Part shown: positions 1 to 7,087 of the stretch, in pieces | How positions within the stretch are numbered: position 1 is the stretch's first letter | Layout: every line of letters starts with the position of its first letter | The notes under the pieces: generated by a model | Told to the model about the DNA's origin: nothing | What the model saw: only the letters and a program-made list of their open reading frames with translations | The model's database searches: none | Position numbers and translations under genes: made by a program | Source: Acidimicrobiales bacterium | Lineage (GTDB): Bacteria; Actinomycetota; Acidimicrobiia; Acidimicrobiales; VFJN01 | DNA: 8,644 bases | Assembly (NCBI GenBank): GCA_016936035.1 | Contig: JAFGPU010000455.1 | Span: forward strand, 1-8,644 | Direction of reading: 5' to 3'

Positions 1-297
1 GAAGCCCCCCGAGAACTGGATGCCGCCCTCCCAGATGGCGATGACGTCGACGGGGCTGTCGATCTGGTCGGTGTGGGTCACCACCCAGGTGAGGCGCGAG
101 CCGATGATGCCGGCGAGCACCATCCAGGTGCCCACGCGGTAGGTCTCGTCCCGCGGGACGCCGAAGCGCTCGCCGTAGACGGCGGCGACCCAGGCGCCAA
201 GCAGCACGCCGAGCGCCACCATCAGCCCGAAGGTCCGCAGGTTCAGTGGCCCCAGCTCGATGGTGGGGAAGGTCGTGTAGGGAATCGCAGCCAGCAC
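1..297 (-). CDS. lgt: Prolipoprotein diacylglyceryl transferase, N-terminal part (cut by window edge)
   Basis: Lgt is an inner-membrane enzyme that moves diacylglycerol from phosphatidylglycerol to the lipobox cysteine of prolipoproteins, the first step of lipoprotein maturation. Only the first 99 residues are visible; the gene continues beyond base 1. The N-terminus has the family look: a MLAAIP start, then an LGPLNLR segment just before the first membrane helix (about residues 20-40). A second hydrophobic stretch (about 56-75) carries GIIGSRL, matching the family GxxGARL motif. The WEGGIQFSGG segment at 89-98 matches the conserved W-x-GG loop. The GTG at 297 is the only sensible start: no ATG, GTG or TTG lies in frame between it and the zwf stop, and the product aligns with known Lgt N-termini. 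I see no Shine-Dalgarno sequence or TAnnnT box before it. It starts 49 bases after zwf and may be co-transcribed with it. Ser96 lies where E. coli Lgt has essential His103. Confidence 0.86.
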   Translation of the reverse strand, partial: MLAAIPYTTFPTIELGPLNLRTFGLMVALGVLLGAWVAAVYGERFGVPRDETYRVGTWMVLAGIIGSRLTWVVTHTDQIDSPVDVIAIWEGGIQFSGGF

Positions 298-346
298 GGT
301 GCCATCGTTGCCGACAGCGGCCGCCGGTGCGAGCCGACCCGCCGCG

Positions 347-1756
347 TCAGCCCTCGGCCAGGGGTTCGATCCAGCCGCCGGCCGCGGCGGCCAGGGTGTC
401 GGCGCCGGACGGGCCCCAGGTGCCCTTGCGGTAGAGCTCGACCGCGAGCGGGTCGCGGAGCACCGTGTCGACGATGCGCCACTGCTCCTCGACGCCGTCG
501 GCGCGGCCGAAGCGGCGGTGGTCGCCCTCCATCGCGTCCTCGAGCAGGCGCTGGTAGGCCTGCTGGCGGTGGGGGAACAACGTGTCGTAGCTGACCTCGA
601 GGTCGACCGGCCGGCTCACCAGGTCGTCGCCCGGTGTCTTCGTCTGCAGCTGCAGCGTCACGCCGTCGTCGCGCCCGAGCCGGAAGCGCAGCCGGTTGGG
701 CTGGGGCCGGGCGTGGCCGGACTTCGAGAACAGCAGCCGGGGCGGGGACACGAAGGTGACGACGGCCTCGGTGGCGGTCACCGGCAGGTGCTTGCCGGTG
801 CGCACCAGCCATGGCACCCCGGCCCACCGCCACGAGTCGATCTCGAGCTGGAGCGCGACGAAGGTCTCGGTGTCGCTGCCGCCCTCGACGCCCGGCTCGT
901 CGGCGTAGCCCCGGTACTGGCCGCGCACCATGCGCGCCGGGTCGAGGGGCCGGATCTGGCGCCACAGCCGCACTTTCTCGTCGCTGAGCGCGTTCTCGTC
1001 GGCCGAGACCGGCGGCTCCATCGCCAGCAGCGAGATCACCTGGAGCAGGTGGTTCTGGAAGACGTCACGCAGGGCGCCCACCGACTCGTAGAACCGGCCC
1101 CGGCTGCCGACGCCGAACGACTCGGCCATCGTCACCTGCACGCTCGACACGTGGTTGCGGTTCCACAGCGGTTCGAGCATGGAGTTCGCGAACCGGAACA
1201 CCAGCAGGTCTTCGACCGACTCCTTCCCGAGGAAGTGGTCGATGCGGAAGACGGCCTCCTCCGGGAACACGCTGTGCAGCACCTGGTTGAGCTCGGCGGC
1301 CGAGGCCCGGTCGCGTCCGAAGGGCTTCTCGACCACGACCCGCGACCCCTCGCCGGTCAGGCCCACCCGCGCCAGGCCCTGCACCACGTCGTCGAACAGC
1401 GCCGGCGGGATGGCCAGGTAGAACAGGGGCCGCTCGACGCCGGCCAGCCTGGTCGCCAGCGTCTCGTAGGTCGACGCCTCGCGGTAGTCGCCGCTGACGT
1501 AGCTGAGCTTGCCGGCGAGCGACCGCCACGTCGCCTCGTCGACGCCGCCGTCGACGCGCTCGACGATCGCCTCGTGGGCGCGGTCGCGCAGCGTGTCGTC
1601 GTCCCACTCGGACGACGCCACGCCGATCACGGGGACGCCGCACCGGCCGCCGGCCTCCATCTCGTAGACCGCCGGGAACACCTTCTTGCGCGCCAGGTCA
1701 CCGGTGGCGCCGAACAGCACGAGGGCGTCGCTCCGCGGGCGGCCGGCGGTCCTCAT
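347..1756 (-). CDS. zwf: Glucose-6-phosphate 1-dehydrogenase
   Basis: Cytoplasmic enzyme that oxidises glucose-6-phosphate to 6-phosphoglucono-1,5-lactone while reducing NADP+ (or NAD+), the entry step of the oxidative pentose phosphate pathway. The 469-residue product has the usual family length. The dinucleotide-binding loop [10 protein letters not shown] is at about residues 16-25. EKPFG is at 143-147, and the active-site signature RIDHFLGKE is at 171-179, with His174 in the substrate-phosphate/catalytic motif. The second conserved histidine, the likely catalytic base, is His236 in QNHLLQ. RTGKHL at 319-324 supplies another conserved lysine. The ATG at 1756 is chosen because it overlaps the gnd stop as ATGA and follows a GAGAGGA Shine-Dalgarno sequence by 7 bases; the longer upstream reading frame runs through gnd in another frame. 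It is the third gene of pgi-gnd-zwf. No opcA or lactonase gene follows; lgt does. Nothing looks broken. The cofactor choice cannot be told from what I can see. Confidence 0.97.
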   Translation of the reverse strand: MRTAGRPRSDALVLFGATGDLARKKVFPAVYEMEAGGRCGVPVIGVASSEWDDDTLRDRAHEAIVERVDGGVDEATWRSLAGKLSYVSGDYREASTYETLATRLAGVERPLFYLAIPPALFDDVVQGLARVGLTGEGSRVVVEKPFGRDRASAAELNQVLHSVFPEEAVFRIDHFLGKESVEDLLVFRFANSMLEPLWNRNHVSSVQVTMAESFGVGSRGRFYESVGALRDVFQNHLLQVISLLAMEPPVSADENALSDEKVRLWRQIRPLDPARMVRGQYRGYADEPGVEGGSDTETFVALQLEIDSWRWAGVPWLVRTGKHLPVTATEAVVTFVSPPRLLFSKSGHARPQPNRLRFRLGRDDGVTLQLQTKTPGDDLVSRPVDLEVSYDTLFPHRQQAYQRLLEDAMEGDHRRFGRADGVEEQWRIVDTVLRDPLAVELYRKGTWGPSGADTLAAAAGGWIEPLAEG

Positions 1757-2709
1757 GGGTCGGTCCTCTCGTCCCCGGCCGCGGCGGCCCCGTCGCCGGC
1801 CGGCGGCGCGACGGGCTGGTCGCCGACCGACCGTTCCGACTCGGCGAGCACGGCGTGGCCACCGAACTGGTGGCGCAACGCGGCGATGGCCTTCATGGCC
1901 ACCGCGTCGTCCTGCTGCGACACGAACCGCGCGAACAGCGCCGCGCTGATGACCGGGGTGGCCACGCCCCGCTCGATCGCCTCCTGCACGGTCCAGCGGC
2001 CCTCGCCCGAGTCCTCGGCCACCCCGGCGATGCCGTCGAGGTCGGGTGTCTGCTGCAGGGCGCGCACGAGCAGGTCGAGCAGCCACGACCGCACCACGGA
2101 CCCGTGCCGCCAGGCGTCGAGCGCACCCTCGACGTCGATGCCCAGGCCGGAGCGGGCCAGCAGCTCGTACCCCTCGGCGTAGGCCTGCATCAGGCCGTAC
2201 TCGATGCCGTTGTGGACCATCTTGGTGAAGTGCCCGGTGCCGGCGGGGCCGGCGTGCACGAACCCACCCTCGGGCGGGCGCAGCGCATCGAAGACGGGCT
2301 GCACGGTGGCGACGTGGGCGTCGTCGCCGCCCACCATCAGGCAGTAGCCCTCGGTGCGGCCCCACACGCCGCCGCTCGTGCCGGCGTCGACGAACCCGAT
2401 GCCGCGCGCCGCCATGTCGCGGGCGCGGCGCACCGAGTCGTGCCAGTTCGCGTTGCCGCCGTCGACGATCACGTCGCCCTGGGCGAGCAGGCCCGCCAGC
2501 TCGCCGACGACCTGCTCCGTGGGATCGCCGGCGGGGACCATCGTCCACACGACCCGGGGGGCCGGGAGCTGCGCCACCAGGTCGGGCAGCGACCCGACCT
2601 GTGAGGCGTCGCTGAAGGCGTCGTAGCCCACCACCTCGTGCCCCGCGTCGCGCAGGCGGGCGGCCATGTTGCCGCCCATCTTGCCGAGACCCACCATCCC
2701 GATCTTCAC
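1753..2709 (-). CDS. gnd: 6-phosphogluconate dehydrogenase, decarboxylating, short (YqeC/NAD-type) form
   Basis: Cytoplasmic enzyme converting 6-phosphogluconate to ribulose-5-phosphate and CO2 with reduction of NAD(P)+. The 318 residues fit the short ~300-residue class, not the ~470-residue E. coli type. An N-terminal Rossmann domain starts with [10 protein letters not shown] (residues 7-16). The second beta strand ends in VVGYDAF, with Asp30 at the position that usually selects NAD+ over NADP+. The substrate region follows: DGGNANW (83-89), the DAGTSGG loop (108-114), and the catalytic segment [12 protein letters not shown] (161-172) with Lys163 and Glu170. A helical domain follows, and the last ~25 residues are a low-complexity Ala/Pro/Gly/Asp tail that looks dispensable. 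The GTG start at 2709 overlaps the pgi stop as GTGA and has a GGAGGT Shine-Dalgarno sequence 6 bases upstream. It overlaps zwf by 4 bases at its 3' end. NAD preference is inferred from Asp30 only. Confidence 0.95.
   Translation of the reverse strand: MKIGMVGLGKMGGNMAARLRDAGHEVVGYDAFSDASQVGSLPDLVAQLPAPRVVWTMVPAGDPTEQVVGELAGLLAQGDVIVDGGNANWHDSVRRARDMAARGIGFVDAGTSGGVWGRTEGYCLMVGGDDAHVATVQPVFDALRPPEGGFVHAGPAGTGHFTKMVHNGIEYGLMQAYAEGYELLARSGLGIDVEGALDAWRHGSVVRSWLLDLLVRALQQTPDLDGIAGVAEDSGEGRWTVQEAIERGVATPVISAALFARFVSQQDDAVAMKAIAALRHQFGGHAVLAESERSVGDQPVAPPAGDGAAAAGDERTDP
1764..1770 (-). promoter_or_regulatory. Shine-Dalgarno sequence of zwf, inside gnd
   Basis: On the minus strand the bases read GAGAGGA and end 7 bases before the zwf ATG. 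The site lies inside the end of gnd. Together with the ATGA stop/start overlap it fixes the zwf start at 1756 and suggests coupled translation. Confidence 0.75.
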
Positions 2710-4253
2710 CCGGCCACCTCCAGCAGCTCGGCCAGCGGCACCCGGCCGGCGCGACGCTCGCGGTCGCGCAGGGTGAGCAGGTCGCCGTCGGCCTGGGCGT
2801 GGATCAGCGTGGAGAACCCGTACCCGGCGTCGGGGATCGGCACGTCCGCGGCGTCGTCGCCCACCACCTGCACGAAGACACCGGTCGCCGGCCCACCCTT
2901 GTGGAGCTGGCCGGTCGAGTGGAGGAACCGCGGGCCGAGCCCGACCGTCGTCGCCACCCGCAGGCGATCGCGGAGGGCGACCCGGGCCCGCTCGATGCCG
3001 GCCACCGCCGGGCTGCCCGGGTCGACGAACGCCTGGATCGCCAGGTAGTCGCCGGGCTCGACCTGGGCCAGCAGGTCGTCGAGCGAGGCCGGCTCGATGC
3101 TGGGCCGGCCCTGGTCGAGCACGGACGCGGTGGCCGCCTTGGCGGCCGCCACGTCGGGCTGGTCGAACGGCTGGATGCCGAGCAGGGCGCCGGCCAGGGC
3201 GGTGGCCAGCTCCCACAGCAGCACCTGCGCACCGAGGTCGGCGAAGGCGCCGGCGAAGGGCAGCACCACCACGGGGTGACCGGCGCTGGCCAGTGCGTCG
3301 AGCGCCGCCGCCTCGGTCTCGTCGCCCAGCGCCACGAACAGCCGGTCGTCGCCGTAGGCGTCGGGGGCGCCGAGGGCCTCGCCGACGACGGGTACGACGC
3401 CCGTGCCGTCCTTGCCGGTCGACTCGGCGATGAGCTGCTCGAGCCAGAGGCCGAACGTGGCGTGCTCGGCGGGGACGACGAGTGTGAGCTTGTCGCGGCC
3501 CTCCCGCACCCCGGCCGCCATGGCCGCGGCCAGGCGGGCGGCGGGGTTGGCCGCGGCGGAGGATCGCAGCCGGTCCGACATCGTCGCCGCCGACGCCAGC
3601 AGCGCCCGGACATCGGCGCCGACCATCAGGGCCGGCACGAGGCCGAACAGCGACAGCGCGGAGTAGCGACCGCCGATGTCGGGCGGGTTCTCGAAGGTGG
3701 CGGCGAAGCCCCGGTCGGCCGCCAGGGCCGCGAGCTCGCTGCCCGGGTCGGTGATGACCGCGAACCGGGACGGGTCGGGGTGCCGCCCCCAGGCCCACGC
3801 CAGGTGGCTGCGGGTCTCGAGGGTGGACCCGGACTTCGACGACGTGACGTGCAGCGTGCGCTCCGGTGGCAGCTCGGCGCCGAGGCGGGCGATCGCCGCC
3901 GGGTCGGTGGTGTCGAGCACGTGGAGCGCCGGCGCCCCCGGCGCGGCCGCGCCGCTGCGGGCCACCACTTCGGGGAACAGGCTCGACCCGCCCATGCCGG
4001 CGACCAGGACGTGGTCGACGTCGGCGACCAGGCCCGCGCACCGGGCGGCCAGCGTGTCGAGCTGCGCCGCCATGTCGGGCGCGACCGTGAGCCAGCCGAG
4101 GCGGTCGGCGATCTCGGTGGGATCGTCGCGCCAGAGCGTGTGGTCGGCCGACCACGTCCGCGCGACGGCGTCGCGCTCGTCGAGCTCGGCCAGAGCGGCC
4201 GCGGCGGGCTGGGTGAGCGGCCCCAGGCGTTCGGGGATGTCGTCGGAGATCAC
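2706..4253 (-). CDS. pgi: Glucose-6-phosphate isomerase (Tal-Pgi-like subtype, stand-alone)
   Basis: Interconverts glucose-6-phosphate and fructose-6-phosphate in the cytoplasm. The 515-residue product has two SIS-type sugar-isomerase halves. [10 protein letters not shown] (86-95) and the phosphate loop [11 protein letters not shown] (137-147) belong to the first. The family signature DIGGRYSAL (192-200) and [10 protein letters not shown] (276-285) follow; Glu277 there matches the catalytic Glu of the classical ESNGK motif. [12 protein letters not shown] lies at 443-454. This last motif and a C-terminal [11 protein letters not shown] segment resemble the Pgi half of transaldolase-Pgi fusion proteins and related actinobacterial isomerases, rather than E. 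coli Pgi. No transaldolase domain is attached. No lysine occurs after Lys452, so the classical C-terminal catalytic Lys is not evident. The GTG start at 4253 follows AAGGGG by 4 bases; an ATG 14 codons upstream (4295) is possible but lacks similarity support. It is the first gene of pgi-gnd-zwf, with its promoter in the 95-base divergent gap. Confidence 0.93.
   Translation of the reverse strand: MISDDIPERLGPLTQPAAAALAELDERDAVARTWSADHTLWRDDPTEIADRLGWLTVAPDMAAQLDTLAARCAGLVADVDHVLVAGMGGSSLFPEVVARSGAAAPGAPALHVLDTTDPAAIARLGAELPPERTLHVTSSKSGSTLETRSHLAWAWGRHPDPSRFAVITDPGSELAALAADRGFAATFENPPDIGGRYSALSLFGLVPALMVGADVRALLASAATMSDRLRSSAAANPAARLAAAMAAGVREGRDKLTLVVPAEHATFGLWLEQLIAESTGKDGTGVVPVVGEALGAPDAYGDDRLFVALGDETEAAALDALASAGHPVVVLPFAGAFADLGAQVLLWELATALAGALLGIQPFDQPDVAAAKAATASVLDQGRPSIEPASLDDLLAQVEPGDYLAIQAFVDPGSPAVAGIERARVALRDRLRVATTVGLGPRFLHSTGQLHKGGPATGVFVQVVGDDAADVPIPDAGYGFSTLIHAQADGDLLTLRDRERRAGRVPLAELLEVAG
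2716..2721 (-). promoter_or_regulatory. Shine-Dalgarno sequence of gnd, inside pgi
   Basis: On the minus strand the bases read GGAGGT, an almost perfect anti-16S match, 6 bases before the gnd GTG. It lies in the last codons of pgi and decides the non-ATG start at 2709, which overlaps the pgi stop as GTGA. Confidence 0.85.
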
Positions 4254-4257
4254 GCTG

Positions 4258-4263
4258 CCCCTT
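4258..4263 (-). promoter_or_regulatory. Probable Shine-Dalgarno sequence of pgi
   Basis: On the minus strand AAGGGG ends 4 bases before the GTG at 4253. The spacing is short and the match imperfect, but it favours this GTG over the in-frame ATG at 4295. It also means that pgi mRNA is probably leadered, unlike the divergent gene beside it. Confidence 0.5.
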
Positions 4264-4333
4264 GCTACCAGCGATCGCCCCCGCGCGCACCGCATCGACG
4301 CACCGGATTACCGCCCTGTGACACCCGCCGCAG

Positions 4334-4339
4334 TAGCGT
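4334..4339 (+). promoter_or_regulatory. Possible -10 box for the membrane-protein gene at 4349
   Basis: TAGCGT fits the actinobacterial TAnnnT -10 pattern and ends 9 bases before the ATG. Transcription would then start within a few bases of the ATG, giving a leaderless or nearly leaderless mRNA. No Shine-Dalgarno sequence or clear -35 box is visible. The 95-base gap must also hold the oppositely directed pgi promoter, for which I see no clear box. Confidence 0.4.
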
Positions 4340-4348
4340 TGAGTGGTC

Positions 4349-5620
4349 ATGGCGTCGTCCGCTCCTGTACCTGCCGGTGCGCCCGACGCGGCCCCCGATC
4401 CACCGGTCGACCGGCCCGTCTCGCCGCCGTCCGGACCACCCCGTCAGGCGCCGCCCGGTCAGGGGTTGACCGACCGCATGCTGCTGGCGATCACCGGCGC
4501 GGTGACGCTGCCGATCCTGTGGATGGGCTACGGCACCGACCTCGACATCGGCGCCGTGCTCGCAGCCGGGGAACGCATCCGCGAGCTCGACTACGCCCCC
4601 TCGCGCAACCCGGGCGTCCCCGTGGTCGAGACGGTCGTCGCCGTGCTCGACCCCGTCGGCGGCCACGTCCTCGTCAACCTGGCGACCGCGCTGGCGCTGG
4701 CGGCGACGGTCGTCGGCATCGCCCGGCTGGTGCGCGCCTGGGGCCACGCCGACGGCGACCTGGTGGCGCTGGCCTTCCTGGCCTCGCCGATCGTCATCAT
4801 CTCCGGCACGCAGACCGCCGACTTCGTCTGGGCGACCGCCTTCCTCACGTGGGGCGCGCTGGCGCTCGTGCGTGGGCGACCGGTGGCGGCGGGGCTGCTG
4901 TTCGCGCTGATGCTCGGCAGCCGCAGCTCGTCCCTGGTGATCCTCACCGCGCTCCTCGTGGCGATCGCCTGGGACCGGCCCGAGCGCCGCCGGGTCGCGA
5001 TCGCCGCGCTCGTGGCCGCCCCCACCGCGCTGCTGCTCTACGTGCCGGTGTGGCTGTCGTACGACCGCTCGTTCGGTTTCCTCGACGCCACCGACGGGTG
5101 GGTGAGCCTGCCCAACAACCTGGCCCGGTTCCTGCTGAAGAACTACGCGGTCGCCGGTGCCGCCCTGGTGGTCGTCCTGGTCGTCGCGACCCCTGGCCTG
5201 GTGCGGTCGCTGCGGTGCTGGGGCACAGACCCGATGCTGCGCTTCGCCGTGCTCGGGCTGCTGGCCACCGAGGTGCTGTTCCTGCGGATGCCGTGGAAGC
5301 CGGCGCACCTGCTGCCCTGCCTGCTGGCGTTGGTGCTCTGGCTCGGTGCCAGCGGCCGGAGCCGCCGCTTCCTCTGGGTCGTCGTCGCGGCGATGGCGGT
5401 GAACGGCCTGGTGGTGTTCCGCCCGTTCGTCGCCGACGAGCCCAACTCCACCGGCGGCGGCGACTTCGAGCCGGCGATCACCGCCGGGTGGCTCGTCAAC
5501 GAGGTGCGGTGCCGGGCCGAGTTCATGGACGAGCCGCCGCGCCTCGACTCGGGCACCTGGGCGTGCACGCTCGAGCCGATGCGCGGGCCGGCCGACGGCG
5601 CCACCGGCGAGCTGGCCTGA
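4349..5620 (+). CDS. Polytopic membrane protein, possible GT-C type glycosyltransferase
   Basis: I do not recognise a specific family. The 423-residue product begins with a Pro/Ala-rich, probably cytoplasmic tail of about 40 residues. About nine or ten hydrophobic helices follow, roughly at 44-60, 105-127, 137-152, 158-174, 180-207, 215-235, 266-283, 298-313, 319-335 and 341-357. The loop after the first helix carries YGTDLDIG (61-68), with Asp64 and Asp66, and then YAPSRNPG (82-89). An acidic motif in the first outer loop and this helix layout are typical of GT-C glycosyltransferases, which use polyprenyl-phosphate sugars; the function here is inference. The final ~65 residues are hydrophilic, probably outside, with Cys388 and Cys406 as a possible disulfide. 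The ATG at 4349 is preferred over the GTG at 4343, which would sit only 3 bases after a TAGCGT box. The gene is divergent from pgi and converges on hemL with 9 bases between the stops. Confidence 0.8.
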   Translation: MASSAPVPAGAPDAAPDPPVDRPVSPPSGPPRQAPPGQGLTDRMLLAITGAVTLPILWMGYGTDLDIGAVLAAGERIRELDYAPSRNPGVPVVETVVAVLDPVGGHVLVNLATALALAATVVGIARLVRAWGHADGDLVALAFLASPIVIISGTQTADFVWATAFLTWGALALVRGRPVAAGLLFALMLGSRSSSLVILTALLVAIAWDRPERRRVAIAALVAAPTALLLYVPVWLSYDRSFGFLDATDGWVSLPNNLARFLLKNYAVAGAALVVVLVVATPGLVRSLRCWGTDPMLRFAVLGLLATEVLFLRMPWKPAHLLPCLLALVLWLGASGRSRRFLWVVVAAMAVNGLVVFRPFVADEPNSTGGGDFEPAITAGWLVNEVRCRAEFMDEPPRLDSGTWACTLEPMRGPADGATGELA

Positions 5621-5629
5621 CCACAGGCC

Positions 5630-6883
5630 CTACATCGCGGCGCAGGCCTCGCTCGCCGCCGTCGCCACCTCGCTCAGCACCTCGTCGGTGTGGGCCAGAC
5701 CGGGGAACATCACCTCGTACGCGCCCGGGGCCACGGCGACACCCCGGTCGAGCAACCCGTGGAACAGCCGGGCGTAGGCGGCCTCGTCGGTGGCGCGGGC
5801 GTCGTCGTAGTCGGACGGCAGCGGGTCGCCCAGGTAGACCCCGACCAGGGTGGCGGCCACGGGCACGTGGGCGACGACGCCGGCGGCGGCGAAGGCCGAG
5901 CGCAGGATCTCGGCCAGCGACTCGGCGTGGCGGCGCAACGTCTCGTAGGCGGCGGCGTCGAGCAGGTCGAGCACCGCCAGCCCGGCGGCTGTGGCGAGCG
6001 GGTTCCCCGACAGCGTGCCGGCCTGGTAGACGGGCCCCAGGGGGGCCACCACCTCCATGACGTCGACGCGGCCGCCGTACGCGCCGATGTTGAGGCCGCC
6101 GCCGATGACCTTGCCCATCGTCGTCAGGTCGGGGGCGATGCCGAACAGGTCCTGGGCCCCGCCCCGGGCGACCCGGAACCCGGTGATGACCTCGTCGAAG
6201 ATCAGCAGCGCCCCCACGCGGTCGCACTCGGCCCGCAGCCCGTGCAGGAAGTCGATGTCGGGCGGCACCAGGCCCATGTTGGCGGCGATGGGCTCGACGA
6301 TGACGCAGGCGGTCTGCTCGTCGAGCTGCGGCACCTGGTTGTAGGGCACCACGACGGTGTCGTGCACCGCCGCCTCGGTGACCCCCGCAGAGCCCGGCAG
6401 GCCGAGGGCGGCCAGGCCGCTGCCCGCCTCGGCCAGCAGCAGGTCGCCGTGACCGTGGTAGTTGCCGGCGAACTTCACCACCTTGGGCCGCCCGGTGAAG
6501 CCCCGCGCCACCCGGATGGCCGACATCGTCGCCTCGGTGCCGCTCGACACCAGGCGCACCATCTGGCACGACGGCACCCGGGCGCAGATCTCTTCCGCCA
6601 GCACGACCTCGCGCTCGGTGGGCGCGCCGTAGCTGGTGCCGTCGACGGCGGCCCGCTGCACCGCCTCGACGATGGCCGGGTGCGCGTGACCGGCGATGAT
6701 CGCACCGTAGGACTGCACGAGGTCGACGTAGCGCGTCCCCTCGGCGTCCCACACGTGCGCCCCCTCGCCGCGGGCGACGAAGTACGGGGTGCCACCCACC
6801 GAGCCGAACGCCCGCACCGGGCTGTTGACCCCGCCGGGGATGACCTGTCGGGCGCGTGCGAAGAGCTCGTCGTTGGTGGTCAC
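5630..6883 (-). CDS. hemL: Glutamate-1-semialdehyde 2,1-aminomutase
   Basis: PLP enzyme that converts glutamate-1-semialdehyde to 5-aminolevulinate, the last step of the C5 route into heme and other tetrapyrroles; it implies that the organism has hemA. The 417 residues match the family length (about 420-435). The N-terminus has the typical IPGGVNSPVR (15-24). The substrate and PLP regions are visible as GHAHPAIVEAV (65-75), SSGTEATMSAIRVAR (113-127), NYHGHGD (141-147), FDEVITGFR (229-237) and GTLSGNPLA (289-297). Lys258 in TMGKVIGGG (255-263) is the residue that binds PLP as a Schiff base. After that lysine the sequence reads GGGLNIGAYGG, where many homologues have GGGLPVGAYGG. The GTG at 6883 must be the start or near it, because an in-frame TAG lies 9 bases upstream of it. 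A TAGGCT box ends 6 bases before it, suggesting a leaderless mRNA. It is on the same strand as hemB but separated from it by an opposite-strand gene. Confidence 0.97.
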   Translation of the reverse strand: MTTNDELFARARQVIPGGVNSPVRAFGSVGGTPYFVARGEGAHVWDAEGTRYVDLVQSYGAIIAGHAHPAIVEAVQRAAVDGTSYGAPTEREVVLAEEICARVPSCQMVRLVSSGTEATMSAIRVARGFTGRPKVVKFAGNYHGHGDLLLAEAGSGLAALGLPGSAGVTEAAVHDTVVVPYNQVPQLDEQTACVIVEPIAANMGLVPPDIDFLHGLRAECDRVGALLIFDEVITGFRVARGGAQDLFGIAPDLTTMGKVIGGGLNIGAYGGRVDVMEVVAPLGPVYQAGTLSGNPLATAAGLAVLDLLDAAAYETLRRHAESLAEILRSAFAAAGVVAHVPVAATLVGVYLGDPLPSDYDDARATDEAAYARLFHGLLDRGVAVAPGAYEVMFPGLAHTDEVLSEVATAASEACAAM

Positions 6884-6889
6884 GGGCAG

Positions 6890-6895
6890 AGCCTA
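6890..6895 (-). promoter_or_regulatory. Probable -10 box for hemL, leaderless type
   Basis: On the minus strand TAGGCT ends 6 bases before the hemL GTG, so transcription would start at or next to the start codon. A weak -35 candidate, TTGCCC, lies 19 bases further upstream (6915-6920). No good Shine-Dalgarno sequence is present. The site implies that hemL has its own promoter instead of relying on hemB. Confidence 0.5.
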
Positions 6896-6951
6896 GGGAG
6901 CGCCGGCCGGGGCCGGGCAACGCCGGCGGCGCACCGCTCGCGACGACGCCG

Positions 6952-6957
6952 TAAGGT
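6952..6957 (+). promoter_or_regulatory. Probable -10 box for the EEP lipoprotein gene, leaderless type
   Basis: TAAGGT ends 7 bases before the ATG at 6965, the spacing expected if transcription begins at the ATG. The AAGG inside the box could instead act as a weak Shine-Dalgarno sequence 8 bases from the ATG, so the two readings cannot be separated from sequence alone. Confidence 0.5.
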
Positions 6958-6964
6958 CGTCGCC

Positions 6965-7087
6965 ATGGGGGAACGAGGAGACACATCCGGTCGCGCCCGG
7001 CGGGCGCTCGTCGGCGGCGCCGTCGCCGTGGTGCTCGCGACCGCGGCGGCGTGCACGACGCCCGGCGGCGGCAGCGGCGGCGGCGGT
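6965..7087 (+). other. Lipoprotein signal peptide and Gly/Ser tether
   Basis: These bases encode residues 1-41 of the EEP protein: a charged N-region with Arg12-Arg13, a hydrophobic core, the cleavage region TAAA before Cys30 (codon 7052-7054) and then a Gly-rich linker. Position -3 is Ala, not the favoured Leu, but fits relaxed Gram-positive lipobox patterns. The RR-A-L-V order loosely resembles a Tat motif, so Tat export is possible but unproven. Confidence 0.7.

Noticed and set aside
299..2182. Long plus-strand open frame (627 codons) opposite zwf and gnd
   Set aside because: The translation is low-complexity Arg/Ala/Val/His-rich with no motif, and it is fully antisense to two well-supported enzymes. 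It arises from high GC at third codon positions.
1757..2548. Longer zwf reading frame starting at 2548
   Set aside because: The extra residues are an out-of-frame reading of gnd. The zwf protein begins at the ATG at 1756, with a Shine-Dalgarno sequence and an ATGA overlap.
4254..4348. Operator or riboswitch in the divergent gap between pgi and the membrane-protein gene
   Set aside because: I found no palindrome or structured leader that stands out. TAATCC on the minus strand is a poor -10 candidate for pgi.
2799..4469. Plus-strand open frame (556 codons) opposite pgi
   Set aside because: It is antisense to pgi, has no recognisable domain, and runs into the start of the membrane-protein gene in a different frame; it is a GC shadow.
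4265..5308. Minus-strand open frame (347 codons) upstream of pgi, opposite the membrane-protein gene
   Set aside because: Rich in His, Gln, Arg and Gly with no hydrophobic core or motif. The opposite strand encodes clear membrane helices.
5621..5629. Terminator between the convergent membrane-protein gene and hemL
   Set aside because: Only 9 bases separate the stop codons and no hairpin can form within them. Termination must occur inside the facing genes or depend on Rho.
3676..6060. Very long plus-strand open frame (794 codons) spanning pgi, the membrane-protein gene and hemL
   Set aside because: It crosses three real genes on both strands and ends in Arg/Pro/Gly-rich noise. Its length is explained by the scarcity of stop codons at this GC content.
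5690..6964. Upstream extension of the EEP lipoprotein reading frame, giving 761 codons
   Set aside because: The extension is antisense to hemL. The signal peptide and lipobox begin exactly at the ATG at 6965, which also has a TAAGGT box before it, so that is the start.
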